Source of the DNA: Heterocephalus glaber
Lineage: Eukaryota; Chordata; Mammalia; Rodentia; Bathyergidae
NCBI RefSeq assembly: GCF_000247695.1
Contig: NW_004624747.1
Coordinates: 6,471,461-6,535,460, forward strand
Direction of reading: 5' to 3'
DNA length: 64,000 nt
Shown here one piece after another: positions 44,397-55,431 of this stretch. The position numbers were made by a program, and so were the translations under genes. The notes under the pieces are model-generated. The model did no database searches, was not told where the DNA came from, and worked only from the letters and a program-made list of their open reading frames with translations. Every line of letters starts with the position of its first letter. Position 1 is the stretch's first letter.

Positions 44397-45017
44397 GGAC
44401 ATAACGTGAATTGTCATGAGTGAGGAAGAAAGAATGAAAAAGAGACAGGGAGGGGAGGTCAGTGCCAACTTTCAGGACTGACATGAAAATAAGTTTGCCT
44501 GTTCTGCTCTGCGAAGTTTATCTGGTGGTCCTAACTTCCTGGCATCGGGCAATTTTCCAAACATTTGGAGAAGTTACTCATGAGGAAGAAGCAGCCAGCT
44601 CCAGACAGCTCGTCGGGAAATGTGGAGAGTCAGTGCCTGGGTGGTTTTCATACTAATCCGGGATTTATTAAAGTTCAGAAAGCAAGCAGCAGAGAGGGTT
44701 TTTGTAATGAGACTTTTTTTTTTTTTCAAGTGGAGTCATCAGCATTTCAATAAAAAGGAAAGTTTCTCTGAAATCTTCTGAAAGAGGCAGCGAGCCCAGT
44801 TTGGAAAGAGGGGCCGGCTTGAGCTGGTGGCCCATCTAGGGGACTCCAGCAGTGAGACACTTCTTCCCTTCTGAGTGAAAGGAGTGCCCTCTCCCCCAGG
44901 GAATGAAGTTTTCACTGAAGTTAGGAGGAATTGGACTCGATGATCTAATAGAGCTAACTTTTTCCTCTGAATGTGGTATAAGGTGGCTTCAGTGTCTCTC
45001 CCAGTTACTGATCCTAC
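44397..45017. other. unannotated intergenic sequence
   Basis: About 600 bases without a recognised feature, moderately GC-rich at 44780-44900. Confidence 0.35.
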
Positions 45018-46059
45018 CAGGAGAAATTTTTTTTAAAATTAATTTTATTGGTATATTTTAGGTATACAATTCATTTACATTATCATTGGGTGTTTGTATC
45101 TGTACATGATATATCTTGGTTCTTATTTTTTTCCCCATTACCTGTNNNNNNNNNNNNNNNNNNNNNNNNNNNNNNNNNNNNNNNNNNNNNNNNNNNNNNN
45201 NNNNNNNNNNNNNNNNNNNNNNNNNNNNNNNNNNNNNNNNNNNNNNNNNNNNNNNNNNNNNNNNNNNNNNNNNNNNNNNNNNNNNNNNNNNNNNNNNNNN
45301 NNNNNNNNNNNNNNNNNNNNNNNNNNNNNNNNNNNNNNNNNNNNNNNNNNNNNNNNNNNNNNNNNNNNNNNNNNNNNNNNNNNNNNNNNNNNNNNNNNNN
45401 NNNNNNNNNNNNNNNNNNNNNNNNNNNNNNNNNNNNNNNNNNNNNNNNNNNNNNNNNNNNNNNNNNNNNNNNNNNNNNNNNNNNNNNNNNNNNNNNNNNN
45501 NNNNNNNNNNNNNNNNNNNNNNNNNNNNNNNNNNNNNNNNNNNNNNNNNNNNNNNNNNNNNNNNNNNNNNNNNNNNNNNNNNNNNNNNNNNNNNNNNNNN
45601 NNNNNNNNNNNNNNNNNNNNNNNNNNNNNNNNNNNNNNNNNNNNNNNNNNNNNNNNNNNNNNNNNNNNNNNNNNNNNNNNNNNNNNNNNNNNNNNNNNNN
45701 NNNNNNNNNNNNNNNNNNNNNNNNNNNNNNNNNNNNNNNNNNNNNNNNNNNNNNNNNNNNNNNNNNNNNNNNNNNNNNNNNNNNNNNNNNNNNNNNNNNN
45801 NNNNNNNNNNNNNNNNNNNNNNNNNNNNNNNNNNNNNNNNNNNNNNNNNNNNNNNNNNNNNNNNNNNNNNNNNNNTTTTACTTCTTTGTCTGAGAAATGT
45901 CTGTTCATTTCAGATGCCCATTTTTGAATTGGGTCTTTGAATTTGGGGGGGGTCTGATTTTTTTCAATTCTTTGTGTATTCTAGATAGTAGTCCTTTGTC
46001 TGAGGTACAGCTGCTAAAATTTTTTTCCCATATTGTAGGTTGTCTATCAGGAGAAATTT
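45018..46059 (-). mobile_element. 5'-truncated L1 spanning an assembly gap
   Basis: The left edge has the L1 3' UTR start ('attggtatattttaggtata'). The right edge has ORF2 C-terminal sequence ('cttctttgtctgagaaatgt', 'ttttcccatattgtaggttg'). A perfect 12-bp target-site duplication caggagaaattt lies at 45018-45029 and 46048-46059. The middle 730 bases are N. It belongs to the same family as the element at 8872-10828. Confidence 0.93.
45146..45875. other. assembly gap (730 N)
   Basis: Unbroken N run. Long 'open frames' across it are artefacts. Confidence 1.
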
Positions 46060-46174
46060 AAGTGCAGGTGGCCTTCACTTTGTTACACTGATGGCTTATA
46101 TGGAAATTAAACTGTATTAAACTTACAAAGGTAGTTAAGGAAGCCTTCCTTTAAAAAAAATTTTTTTTGGCAAA

Positions 46175-46512
46175 TCTAAACATATTTAGCCCTTATATCT
46201 TTGGGTCCTCATCTGGATTCAACTAACCACAGATTAAAAATATAGTTAGGCCTGTGATGGTTGCATTTGTACTGAACGTGTAGAGACTTTTTCCCTTTAT
46301 GAATATTCCCTAAACAATACATTATACCAGTCATTTGCATAGCATTTAGGCTGTATTGGGCGTTTAAGTAATCTAGAGATGTTTTGAAGTGTACAGGAGG
46401 ATGTATATAGGCAAATGTTGTACCATTTTATACAAGCAACTTGAGCACCCTCTGATTTTGGTGTCCGAGGGGATCCTGTAACTAATCCCCTACAGGTACC
46501 AAGGCATGACTG
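46175..46512 (-). mobile_element. Tigger-type nonautonomous DNA transposon
   Basis: 'Gggtcctcatctggattcaa', 'atatagttaggcctgtgatg', 'tttgcatagcatttaggctg', 'agtaatctagagatgttttg' and 'ggtaccaaggcatgactg' are the reversed body and end of a mammal-wide Tigger-derived miniature element. Confidence 0.75.
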
Positions 46513-47754
46513 TTTGCTTCTGAAAGGTGAGTAACACTTTCAAAAACATTTCGCTTGTAGCTCTGTATTTCTGTCTTCTTTGTTGCTAGAACACTTAGGA
46601 TATAAATATTGTAGTTTAAATTAATCAGTCCTTACTTGTCTTGATTCCTCAAAATGTGACATCAAACAAATTGGTCCCTTAATGTAAAAAAAAAAAAAAA
46701 AATCCAATAGTCCTGCAACTTCCTTGGGACTTTATAATTTTTTTATACTTTTAAACTAACAATGACCAAAAAAATGTGGTTACTTTCTAAAAACAGTGGG
46801 AGAGTACTTCACCAGATCTTTGAGCACAGTTCTGCTTGGAATTTTAGTGAGGGGTTGGTCTCTTAGCATCAGCTGATGCTGGTTTTCAGCAGTCAACTCA
46901 GTGTGACACCTTGTTAGGAGACGGGCCCATGAAAGGCACTTCTGGGCACCAGGAGAGGAGAGCTTGGACCGCTCAGGTGGTGGATCCTGGGCAGCAACAA
47001 CTAGCCTTGAGCAGGAATAGGAGCAACAGATACCACAGAGGGTAGATTTTGAGGAAAGGTCAGGGTTTGGACACTGATAGCCAGACAGGAACAGTATTTC
47101 CTACTAGGAGGAACAGAGAAGCAACTGGTTCAGTGATATGACAATAAAGATAAATGGACCAGTGTAGAAGGGTTTTCAGAAAAAAGATCCTGGAAAAGTT
47201 TTAGGACAAATTATGAATTAATAACACCTATGAGTAAACGCTTATGAGAAAAGCATAACCACTGAGTCGAGCACAAGTTCACTAAGAACTAGTTGCTTCC
47301 TGGTTTTTATATGGTTACTAGTCTGGTAAACTAGAAGGTGTAGAGGGGATTCTGGTGATTGGCTGGGATTTGTTCTTTTCCAATGTAAAGATTCTATGCT
47401 CTTGTGGGCAGAAGAGTAAAATGGAAGGCCCTGAGTTCTCTTTTATGTCTGTCATTCAGCAGGAATTCTGACATCAACAGCAATGCTCCTGGTAAGAGTG
47501 TGGTCTATGCAAGTAAACACCCATCCCCACAGAGCTGGTGATGGACCGATTGCAGCAAAAAGGACAGGCCCAGTGCTGTGACAGGGCTCTATGTTTGGCT
47601 ATTTCGTTTTTTTCCATCTTCATTCCTGTTTGCCAATGACATAAAGAAACCCACAGCATACATCTATCAGTTTCAGATGATACCATCTGAACTGGAAGAG
47701 ATGAATAAATGTATTCGTTGACACATCAAAAGAAAATCTTGCTTCCTTTTGGCC
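46513..47754. other. unannotated intergenic sequence
   Basis: A poly(A) run lies at 46686-46702. No repeat family or gene is assigned. Confidence 0.3.
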
Positions 47755-48137
47755 TGTTATGGTTTATATTTAGATGTTCTCCCAGAGCCTCATGAGCTCA
47801 TAGGTGGGGCTTTTGGCAGGTGATTGGATTATGGGGGCCTTATAGCTAAATGTGATATTAGGACATTGGGCCTGATAAAAGAGGCAGGTCACTGTGGGTG
47901 TGACCCACAAGGGTATATCTCCTTCCCTAGCACCTCCCTTGACCCTTTTTGCTTCCTGTACACCCGGCCGTGAGCAGTTCTCTTCTGCTATGCCCCCCTG
48001 CCATGTTGTCCTGCCCTGGAGCCAGCCAACTATGGTTCGAAACATCTACAAACTGTGAGGCAAAATAAATCTTTCCTCCTTTAAATTGCGGAGGTCGGGT
48101 ATTTTGTCTCAACAATAAGGAAAGTGACTAAAACACA
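47755..48137 (+). mobile_element. MaLR-type solitary LTR
   Basis: Begins tgttatggtttatatttaga and ends gtgactaaaacaca, the TG...CA ends of ERVL-MaLR LTRs. The interior has 'ggtggggcttttggcaggtg', the polyadenylation signal in 'ggcaaaataaatctttcctc', and 'gtcgggtattttgtctcaac'. No internal retroviral sequence follows. Confidence 0.85.
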
Positions 48138-48167
48138 GCCAAAATTACCATCTTTCAGTAATTCACA

Positions 48168-48665
48168 AAATGACAAACAAAAGGAAAAACAAGAGGCATC
48201 TATATTGTTCTCTAGGCCTTCTAGAAAATATGGAGTTGTTCCTGGGACCGCGTACATGCGAGAATCTGGAGAAAAGTGATGTTGTGGACATTAAGGGGGT
48301 GGGTGCTTGTCAAAAAGCAACACCCCATAAGTGTTACTGTGACAAAACTGTGAGAGTCTACAGAGTTACCCAGCATGCTGCTGGCATTGTCATAAAGTTA
48401 AAGTTAAAGGCAAGAGTCTTGCCAAGATGATTAACATGCATGTTGAGCATATGAAGCGCTCTAAGAGGCCAGATAGCTTCCTGAGACACAGGAAGGAAAA
48501 TGATCAGAAAAAGAAGGAAGCAGAGAGAAAAGAACCTGCATTCAACTGATGTGCCACTCTATTCTGGCCAGAGAGGCACATGGTATAAGAACCAATGGAA
48601 AGAAACTTTAACCTATTTCCTATGAATTTATGGCACAATAGGTGTAAGAATAAAAGGCCTCTTCT
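48168..48665 (+). pseudogene. RPL21P: RPL21 processed pseudogene
   Basis: RPL21 encodes a 60S ribosomal protein. The intronless copy starts ATG at 48170, with landmarks [28 protein letters not shown] and, after a premature TGA at 48428-48430, ENDQKKKEA. The C-terminal part is frame-broken. The end still shows the parental 'tatgaatttatggca' stop region and 'ataggtgtaagaataaa' 3' UTR. No A tail or target-site duplication is clear. It lies 30 bases after a MaLR LTR. Confidence 0.95.
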
Positions 48666-48904
48666 TAATTCCACTGACAAAGACATGCAACTGAAATACA
48701 ATAGATTTAAATGTAAATGTGTATCTAGGGCCAAATTCTCAAAAAGCAGAAGGAGAAATCTATCTTTACAATAATGGATGTAAAAAGAGCCCGAGGGCTC
48801 TTAATTAACCACCCTATGGCCCAGCAGGGTGGTATGATTAGCAAACAAGACTGTGCTTAAACAAATTGTATCCTTATACTCCTCGATTCAACCAACCCTA
48901 ATTT

Positions 48905-49215
48905 AGCCCCAGCGTATGTCAGGCACTGAGTTGGGCCTGACTACAGAGAACAAGATAGAGTTCCTGCTCTCAGGCCACCTACAATTTAGTAGGGGAGAAC
49001 AGGCACAAGAAAAAGTAAACAAACAAGTAAAAACATTCTATCTGACGATAGGAGCCTAGGGTAACACAAAGTAAGGCAGGAAGCAGTGTGATCAGGGCAA
49101 ACCTCTTGGAGAAATGGTATTCGTATTGAAGCATATAAAGAGGAAAGAGAATTGGGGAGGCAGAATATGCCAAGCAAGGCAGTGAATACACTGGCCCTGA
49201 GTCTGGAAGGAATTT
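48905..49215 (-). mobile_element. L2 LINE 3' region
   Basis: 'Tatgtcaggcactgagttgg', 'agttcctgctctcaggccac', 'caatttagtaggggagaaca' and 'gcagaatatgccaagcaagg' follow the reversed L2 3' UTR. Confidence 0.75.
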
Positions 49216-49264
49216 GCTATGTTGTCAGAACTGAAAGGCCAGTGAAGCTAGCCCCTCTTATAGC

Positions 49265-49690
49265 CACCAACATCTATCTTCCAACTCTTCCATAGTGACA
49301 GGGGTTCTGACATAGAACTTCTAGGCTGTGTTATGTTTCCCAGCCTCCTTTGCAGTTAAATATGGCCATGGGCCTGAGTTCTAATCAGTGGGATCTGATG
49401 CTTGACCAGTGTTGGGACCCAGGGCCCTTCAGAGGGAGGCAAATCCCTCCTCACACTCTTCCCTTTTCTTGCTGGCTGCATCTGGGACTTGGCAGCAACC
49501 CAGCTTGGACTGGAACACTCCATGGAAAAGCAAAGCCCCAACTGGAGGGGCCTAGGTCACTGAATGACTGCAGAGTAGGGCCACCTGCTAACCTGGTTAC
49601 TCACCTCAGACAGCTACTTGAGAGAGAAAAAATATCCTATATTCTTTAAGCCATTGAATCACTGTCATGACTCTTACCTAATCTAAATGT
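49265..49690. mobile_element. old unclassified mammalian repeat (LTR-like)
   Basis: 'Cccagcctcctttgcagtta', 'aatatggccatgggcctgag', 'gcagagtagggccacctgct' and 'ctttaagccattgaatcac' match a familiar mammal-wide interspersed repeat. I cannot assign its class with certainty. Confidence 0.5.
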
Positions 49691-49883
49691 TATAGAAACA
49701 AAGGAGATACTAGCACCACCTGCCAGTCCACATTTAGAATGTTGCATTTGAATCAAATAGCTGCTTGTTTTTAGGGGATGTTAATGTTGGGAGCATGTCC
49801 AGGAAAAGATGACAATGATGAGATATAGAAGTCTGAAAATCAAGTCAGTGGAAATCTGTTAAAGATGGAAGATGGTCATTTAG

Positions 49884-49966
49884 GGTTAGGGGTGTCACTC
49901 GGTGGTAAAGTACTCACCTATACACTTGAGGACCTGGATTTAATCCCAGCAATGTAAAAATTAAAA
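49884..49966 (+). mobile_element. ID-type SINE (older subfamily)
   Basis: 'Agggttaggggtgtcactcg' to 'ggatttaatcccagcaatg' with an A-rich tail. Flanks 'gatggtcattta' and 'gatgattattta' are a degraded duplication. Confidence 0.85.
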
Positions 49967-50719
49967 AGGAAAAGATGATTATTTAATCTGATAAAGAGCT
50001 TCCTTGAGGGGAGCATCGTGGCTGTCATGAAACATTGGGGAAGAAGAATGAAGTTGAACTGGGGTAGCTTCAGTAGGACCTGTGGATGGTTGACATTTAT
50101 GATGAAGCAGATTCTGATCCAGTGTAGCGAAGAGGTTTCTAATGATGAGGGGTGACCAGACTGCTTTTGAGTGTCAGATGCTTCTCCCTGCTACTACATA
50201 CAAACAAGGAGTAACCACACACTGGTGAAGAGATCATGTAAAGATGATTCTGAAATCCCTGTGGACATTCTAATAAATTCTGAGATTTTAGATAGGAGAA
50301 GTGGTAAATAATGCAGGCTGAGGCCAGGTCATAATTGGAACTGAATGTCAGTTTGGATTGAATTCTAGAGGCAAGAGGAATCTCGGTTTCTGAGTAGAGT
50401 AGTAAACATGATCAAAGCAATCCGCTAGGAACATTGCTTTGGCCAACAGAGGAGGAAAATAGTTCTGATTTTTACATCCCATATTCAGCATTTGGTACTT
50501 ATATTTCCTGAAACAGTAGCAATTTAAGAAAGCTAAGAGTAAAGAATATTGATTATTTTATTATTGAGATAATCCAAAAAGCATTTATGGGCTAGCATTT
50601 TTTAAAAATATATCTTTAACATTTAAAAAAAATTTATCTTCCAAGAATGATCCTTTCATTCCAAGGAACTCAAAGTACTGTACACCATAGCCTCATTCAC
50701 CCTTGTCACATATCTGAAT
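49967..50719. other. unannotated intergenic sequence
   Basis: No recognised repeat or gene. Confidence 0.35.
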
Positions 50720-50880
50720 TGCTATGTAAGGGGCAAGAATGTCAGTCTCATCTCTCAGATAAGGAGAAGGGCTCACAAAGAGGAGAAACAAGTTGCTCAA
50801 GGTCAGGGTGAGTCGATGGCAGGGCAGGCTCCTTGACTGAGATCTCCCAGTCCTCAGGCCTGGGCTGCACACTGCCCCAA
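50720..50880 (-). mobile_element. MIR SINE fragment
   Basis: 'Tctcatctctcagataagga', 'gaaacaagttgctcaaggtc' and 'gatggcagggcaggctcctt' fit the reversed MIR core. A second, weaker MIR-like stretch follows at about 50990-51095. Confidence 0.65.
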
Positions 50881-51095
50881 GGCCATGCCAAGGGTGCCTG
50901 AAATTAAGTATATCTCCCACTTACATAAAGAAGAACCAACCTGAATGAACATTCTTGCCAGAGTTGGAAATTAATTGAGACATTTAAAGTTCAATCAGTT
51001 TCATTCTGCTGATAGGAAAGAGAGACTTAGCAAGATCACATGACAAAGCCAGGTCTATGACTTGCACCCAGTTCCTGGGGTTCCTGACACTGGAT

Positions 51096-52910
51096 GTTAC
51101 CTTCCTATCTACCCATAAAATGGTAGGCCTGGGAACCCCCCACACGATGACCTGGAGTCAGCTAGGCCCTCACCATGAGCCCACTGTCTGGAAATCTTAA
51201 GACTCATACTGTATTGGCTTTGGCCACCAAAGAGAAGAAACATGCTGCAATCCTTGAAAACTCACAGCTGAAGGGGGCGGGAAGAAGCATGTGGAGCCTT
51301 GTACTTACAAAGTCAAAAGGGAAAACATGTGTTTCCCATTTGTCTTGGGATGGGAAAGAAAAACTTTTCCTTTCACTTAATCTTGGTTCAAACAAACAGA
51401 GAGACTGCCCTTTTTGTAAACTCACCAAATGTCAAATATTGTTCACTAGCATGGCATCAACTTACTAAGCCACTACATAGCCACTTTCCTCACGTAATCC
51501 CCCCCGATTAGAAGGCACTTCAGCCTGAAGAGGGGCAACTAAACTAATACACATTTCCTCTGATGAATTGAATGAGAGTCAGCCCACAGAGTCAGGTTTC
51601 CAAATCTATAACCTCTGATTTCAGCCAGAGCCCGGAGGCAGCACAGCTTCACTCATGACTCAGGATTTTGTGAGTGAAAGCAAACACGTCAAGTGATATA
51701 AGAAAATTCCCCCATTCCCCCATCCCCCGGTGCCTTCCCCCCTGGGGAATTCAGTGGAAGAGCACTGGGTGTGTTGAGGGTGGGAGGGCTCATGTCCCTG
51801 AATGCCAAATTGCCTGGCACACCTATCACCATTGCAGCATTGGGTCAGCACCTGACAAAGGAAGTAATCAGTGACAATTCCTTTCCTCTTGGCTCGTGAT
51901 CTCAGATAATTATGCTCCAATGTGGGTGAGAACCTCAGAAAATAAACCAAGAAACAGAGGGGCCAGGTCTGAGCTAAAGGGAAGTGTCAAAGGGAGGGGG
52001 TGGAGAGGCAAGCCTACCTTTGAAGTCACTTTGTTTGTGAAAGGTCTGCTGCACTCTCTTAAGGAAACTCCACTGGAATGAGGTTTCTGTGCATGGGGTT
52101 TAGGGCTATTGTCTTTGGCTCCAACTTTCACCTCAAGCCCTAGCTAGGACATGTATAAATCCCATAACAACAGCCTGACATGAAATTGCTCACCCTCTCA
52201 TTGCATCAGGGGACTTTTATTCAGGTGGATTTTGAATGCCTCATTGTTTAATAAGACAGGAAGTTTATTCTCAATGTAAATGAGGAATCTCCCCCCCGCC
52301 CCCCGACTTCCCTCCTTGGAAGATTTGTACAGAACTCTGCCTTGTTATCCCTAGTCTGGCTACTTCCAGGACAGCAGCTGTGGCTAGCAGCAGCTGCCTG
52401 ATTTCTTTCTCAGAGTTGGAGTTTTCTTAGGACTAAAGCTTTAGGCAATCTTTCCTCTGGAGGTGACCTTGGGTGATGGGTCATGGTTCCACCCAGGGAC
52501 AGGGTAGAGTTGGACAGTGTGACAAGAGCTGATCTTTTTTTTTTCAAGTTCTGCATTTTGATCTGAGGTCTCTTTATGACACATATACACAGAGGGAAGC
52601 CCCATCCCCAAACCTTATGATGCCTTTTCTCCTCCTTTGGAATATATCACATGGTGACCAGCCTGCAGGTGGAACAGCAGGCTAGGGCTCTGAAATCAAA
52701 ATGTGCCAGACTAACAAGCATCAGCAAGATACCTGATTCAGAACTAGGGTTCTACTCTCTATTAGTACAAATCTCTGATAATAGAAACTTTAGAAAAAAT
52801 TTTGTGGGCTCCCCCATCTCACGCCACATCCCATAGATAAACTCTTTAAAAGGTATAAGAATAACCCTCTCAACGTTTTGCTGGTCCCCCAGCCAAGAAA
52901 CTGGCTGAGA
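51096..52910. other. unannotated, SINE-free sequence
   Basis: About 1.8 kb without ID, B1, L1 or LTR recognition, including a C-rich run at 52291-52304. Open frames on both strands have no family resemblance. Confidence 0.35.
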
Positions 52911-52972
52911 GAGACCTTCAGAGACAAAGAGTTCACAGATTGAGACCCTCAAAGAGAAAGAGTTCACAAATT
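52911..52972. repeat. 31-bp tandem duplication
   Basis: Two units, 52911-52941 and 52942-52972, each starting gagacc(t/c)tca and ending gttcaca(g/a)att. They agree at 27 of 31 positions. Confidence 0.92.
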
Positions 52973-52984
52973 CATTGCCTTTTT

Positions 52985-53062
52985 TTCAGGGGGTGGGGTG
53001 GATCGAACTGGGGACCTTGCACAGCAGGCGCCGGAACCACTGAGCTAAATCCCCATCCCTTT
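52985..53062 (-). mobile_element. ID-type SINE (young), internally deleted
   Basis: 'Ggggtggatcgaactgggga' then 'ccttgcacagcaggcgccgg' and 'actgagctaaatccccatcc'; the central box region is shortened. Perfect 11-bp duplication attgccttttt at 52974-52984 and 53063-53073. Confidence 0.92.
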
Positions 53063-53204
53063 ATTGCCTTTTTAATCAAAGGAAACCAGACATAGGCAAT
53101 GAAGAGGAAAATGACTTTGTAGGATGAGGAAGCCCTAATTTATTGGGTATGTGCCTCTAGAATGTTTTTTCCCACATATCTTAAAATAAATAAAGTGTTT
53201 TTTG

Positions 53205-53392
53205 TTTTGTTGTTTTTGTGGTACTTGAAATCAAACCCTGGGCACTCTACCACTGAGATACAACCTCCTGCTCTTTATTTTATTGTGACACAGGGTCTTA
53301 CTAAATTGCCCAGGCTGACCTCAAATTTACGATCCTCCTGCCTCAACCTCATGAGTACCTGGGATTATAGGTGTGTACCACCATGCCTGTCA
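53205..53392 (-). mobile_element. B4-type composite SINE
   Basis: Reversed ID part ('gtacttgaaatcaaaccctg' to 'tgagatacaacctcctgctc') joined to a reversed B1-like part ('gtgacacagggtcttactaa' to 'gtgtgtaccaccatgcctg'). Confidence 0.85.
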
Positions 53393-53423
53393 AATAATAT
53401 GTTTTTAAAAAGAGAAAGAAGCC

Positions 53424-53535
53424 CAAGTGTGGTAGAGCCACACCTGTAATCCCAGCACTCAGAAAGCTGACGCAGGAGGACTGTGAATTTGAGGCCATCC
53501 TGGACTACATAGTGAGACCTGTCTAGAAAAAAAAA
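53424..53535 (+). mobile_element. B1 SINE
   Basis: 'Aagtgtggtagagccacacc', 'tgtaatcccagcactcagaa' to 'ggactacatagtgagacctg' and an A tail. It lies 30 bases from a reversed B4, so the pair can form an inverted repeat. Confidence 0.9.
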
Positions 53536-53585
53536 ATGAGAGAGAAAGAAAGAAAGAAAGAGAGAGAGAGAAAAAAGAAAAAAGT
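53536..53585. repeat. (GAAA)/(GA) microsatellite
   Basis: Purine microsatellite extending from the B1 A-tail. Confidence 0.95.
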
Positions 53586-53721
53586 AGGAAGTCAAGCACC
53601 ATGCATAAGACTAGGGATTAATCTAAAGTTAAATTACCATCACAATTGTCTTCCACACCTTCCCAAGAGTCACTATGGTACACTTATTTGTTTAAAATTG
53701 CAATATCAACCAGAGTTGTAT

Positions 53722-53905
53722 ACATGAGTACGTATGTGCTTACGTTAGAATCACCTAATCACCCCCAGAGCTTTATTCACAATCCTTGAATGTCTGAGTG
53801 CTCAAGTGTCTGCTGCTCAGATTCTGGTTTAATTGGGCTGACCTAGGATCTGGACACAGGCTTTTTTTCTTAAGCTCTCCAGGTGATTCTAATGCATGTC
53901 TAGAG
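53722..53905 (+). mobile_element. MER5A-type hAT-Charlie element
   Basis: 'Tagaatcacctaatcacccc', 'tgctgctcagattctggttt' and 'gctctccaggtgattctaat' with 'gcatgtctagagtc' follow MER5A. The terminal repeats are eroded. Confidence 0.75.
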
Positions 53906-55029
53906 TCCCTTTCCACTGATTAGGCCAGTCCCCTAATGCAAACTCCCTACATTGGCCCACGATATTAGGCCACACATGCTAGCTTCTCACACAGCATTTT
54001 CCCCTACTCAGGCACTGGCATTTCTCTCATCTCCGTGGTCCTAAGCCTGGCTTTACTCTAGACTTCAGCATCTGGAATCTGGGGTCCTTTGTGACTATAT
54101 CATGGCAAAAAATGTCTCTCTAAAATGCCCTCAAGGATAGCTTAGCAATTTAGTTAACACCTTCATACTCAATAAATATTATTCTATTTGTAATGAATCT
54201 GTTCATTCTCATTAACGAGGTGAGAAAAACCAAGCTGTGTTCAGTGGCATGTGACCACTTGGCTGGACCCTTTCTTGGCAAGCCAGTGAGCCAGCTTCCT
54301 AAGGGCTGGAGCAAGCACATCTTGTGCAAGGCTAAGTAACTACCTGCTGTGAACCTGCAGGAACCTTCAGGGCCTGCCACAGAGCTTGGCATGTCATAGG
54401 GGCTCAGCAAACTTCTGATTAAACAATATTAAGTCTGCAAATCCAAGGTGCTTCCCCAAGCTAATGTGGTTCTGGAAATTCAAATGACTGGACTGAGAAA
54501 AAGTTGTCCTAGTGATTACAAAATCTCCCTTAGAGAATACAGCAGCAAGTGGCAGAGCTAGCAGCTGTCTTTCCTACCTCTTCCCCTTCCCCAAACTGCC
54601 TTGGAAGCAACATTTCATGCCATTGCAGATGTAAGGCTTGGGGGCTTTCTCTCCACCCAGAACTAATTTAGTTGATGGAGTTATAAACCAGACCCTCTCT
54701 GGGTGGGGATGACCCTTTGTGTTGCAGTTTATAAATGGTGGACAAGGGGACTTTCTTTCATCTGTGTAAGCACCCAAGTAGCCCAAATTCTCAACATTAC
54801 CCACTTCATCTCACTCTGGGCTTGTTTCTGGAAGGAGATAATAGATATTGAACCAGTATTTGTTGGTTAGTGGTGCTATTTTGCACTGTATTCATAGTAT
54901 TTTTGGTTAATATGTTCTCATACTTGGTAGGACTGGCCTCTCCCAACTCTTTTTCAGAATTGTCCTTGTCATTTTCTCTCTCATTAAATCTAGATTTTAA
55001 ATTTTTTCCCATAAAAACCAATGGCTTAT
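53906..55029. other. unannotated sequence with L2/MIR traces
   Basis: 'Cacagagcttggcatgtcat' and 'aggggctcagcaaacttctg' (about 54380-54415) resemble the L2/MIR 3' end. Otherwise nothing is recognised. Confidence 0.35.
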
Positions 55030-55252
55030 TGGCTGAAGTTCACTTTTTAAATTTTTTAGTACATGTCTGTGATACATAACGAATATACTCATGATGGGAA
55101 GTTGATACCTATATATATTAAATCTTACTCATTTTTACTTCTCCTTTTCCTCCATTCTCATCTCTCTCCCTCCATCTCTAAATCCCCTTCCCGTCTCCAA
55201 AAGATCTTCCTCCCTGTTTCCCATCTTGTATCTTTTATTTTGCTCTTTAAAT
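55030..55252. other. possible L1 3' UTR fragment (weak)
   Basis: 'Tagtacatgtctgtgataca' followed by a C/T-rich tract is laid out like the reversed L1 3' UTR seen at 8912, but sequence identity is too low to be sure. Confidence 0.25.
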
Positions 55253-55431
55253 TACAGTGACACTTCAGTTCATGAATGCTTTTGTTTGTGAGCAATTTGG
55301 TTCACAAACAGAAGTGTTTGGGAAAATTTTGTTTTTGTTTGCAAACTCTGCATCAGATAACGAACATGACTGCAGCCATATTTTCCTGAATTGTGGAACA
55401 AATTAAGTTTATGAACTGAGGTACCACTGTA
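55253..55431 (+). mobile_element. Tigger/mariner miniature element with TA duplication
   Basis: The left end tacagtgacacttcagttca and the right end, reversed, tacagtggtacctcagttca, form inverted repeats of roughly 23 bp. The interior 'gcttttgtttgtgagcaatt' is AT-rich and non-coding. Terminal TA at both edges is the target duplication of Tc1/mariner-type transposases. Confidence 0.85.

Noticed and set aside
45048..45940. Open frames of 256-281 codons across the gap
   Set aside because: They are nearly all X residues from the N run inside an L1.
46524..46532. Perfect donor aag|gtgagt
   Set aside because: No accompanying exon or acceptor, and it abuts a Tigger element; likely chance.
48170..48430. 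Functional small ribosomal-protein gene
   Set aside because: Intronless, premature stop, frameshifts and degraded C-terminus identify an RPL21 pseudogene.
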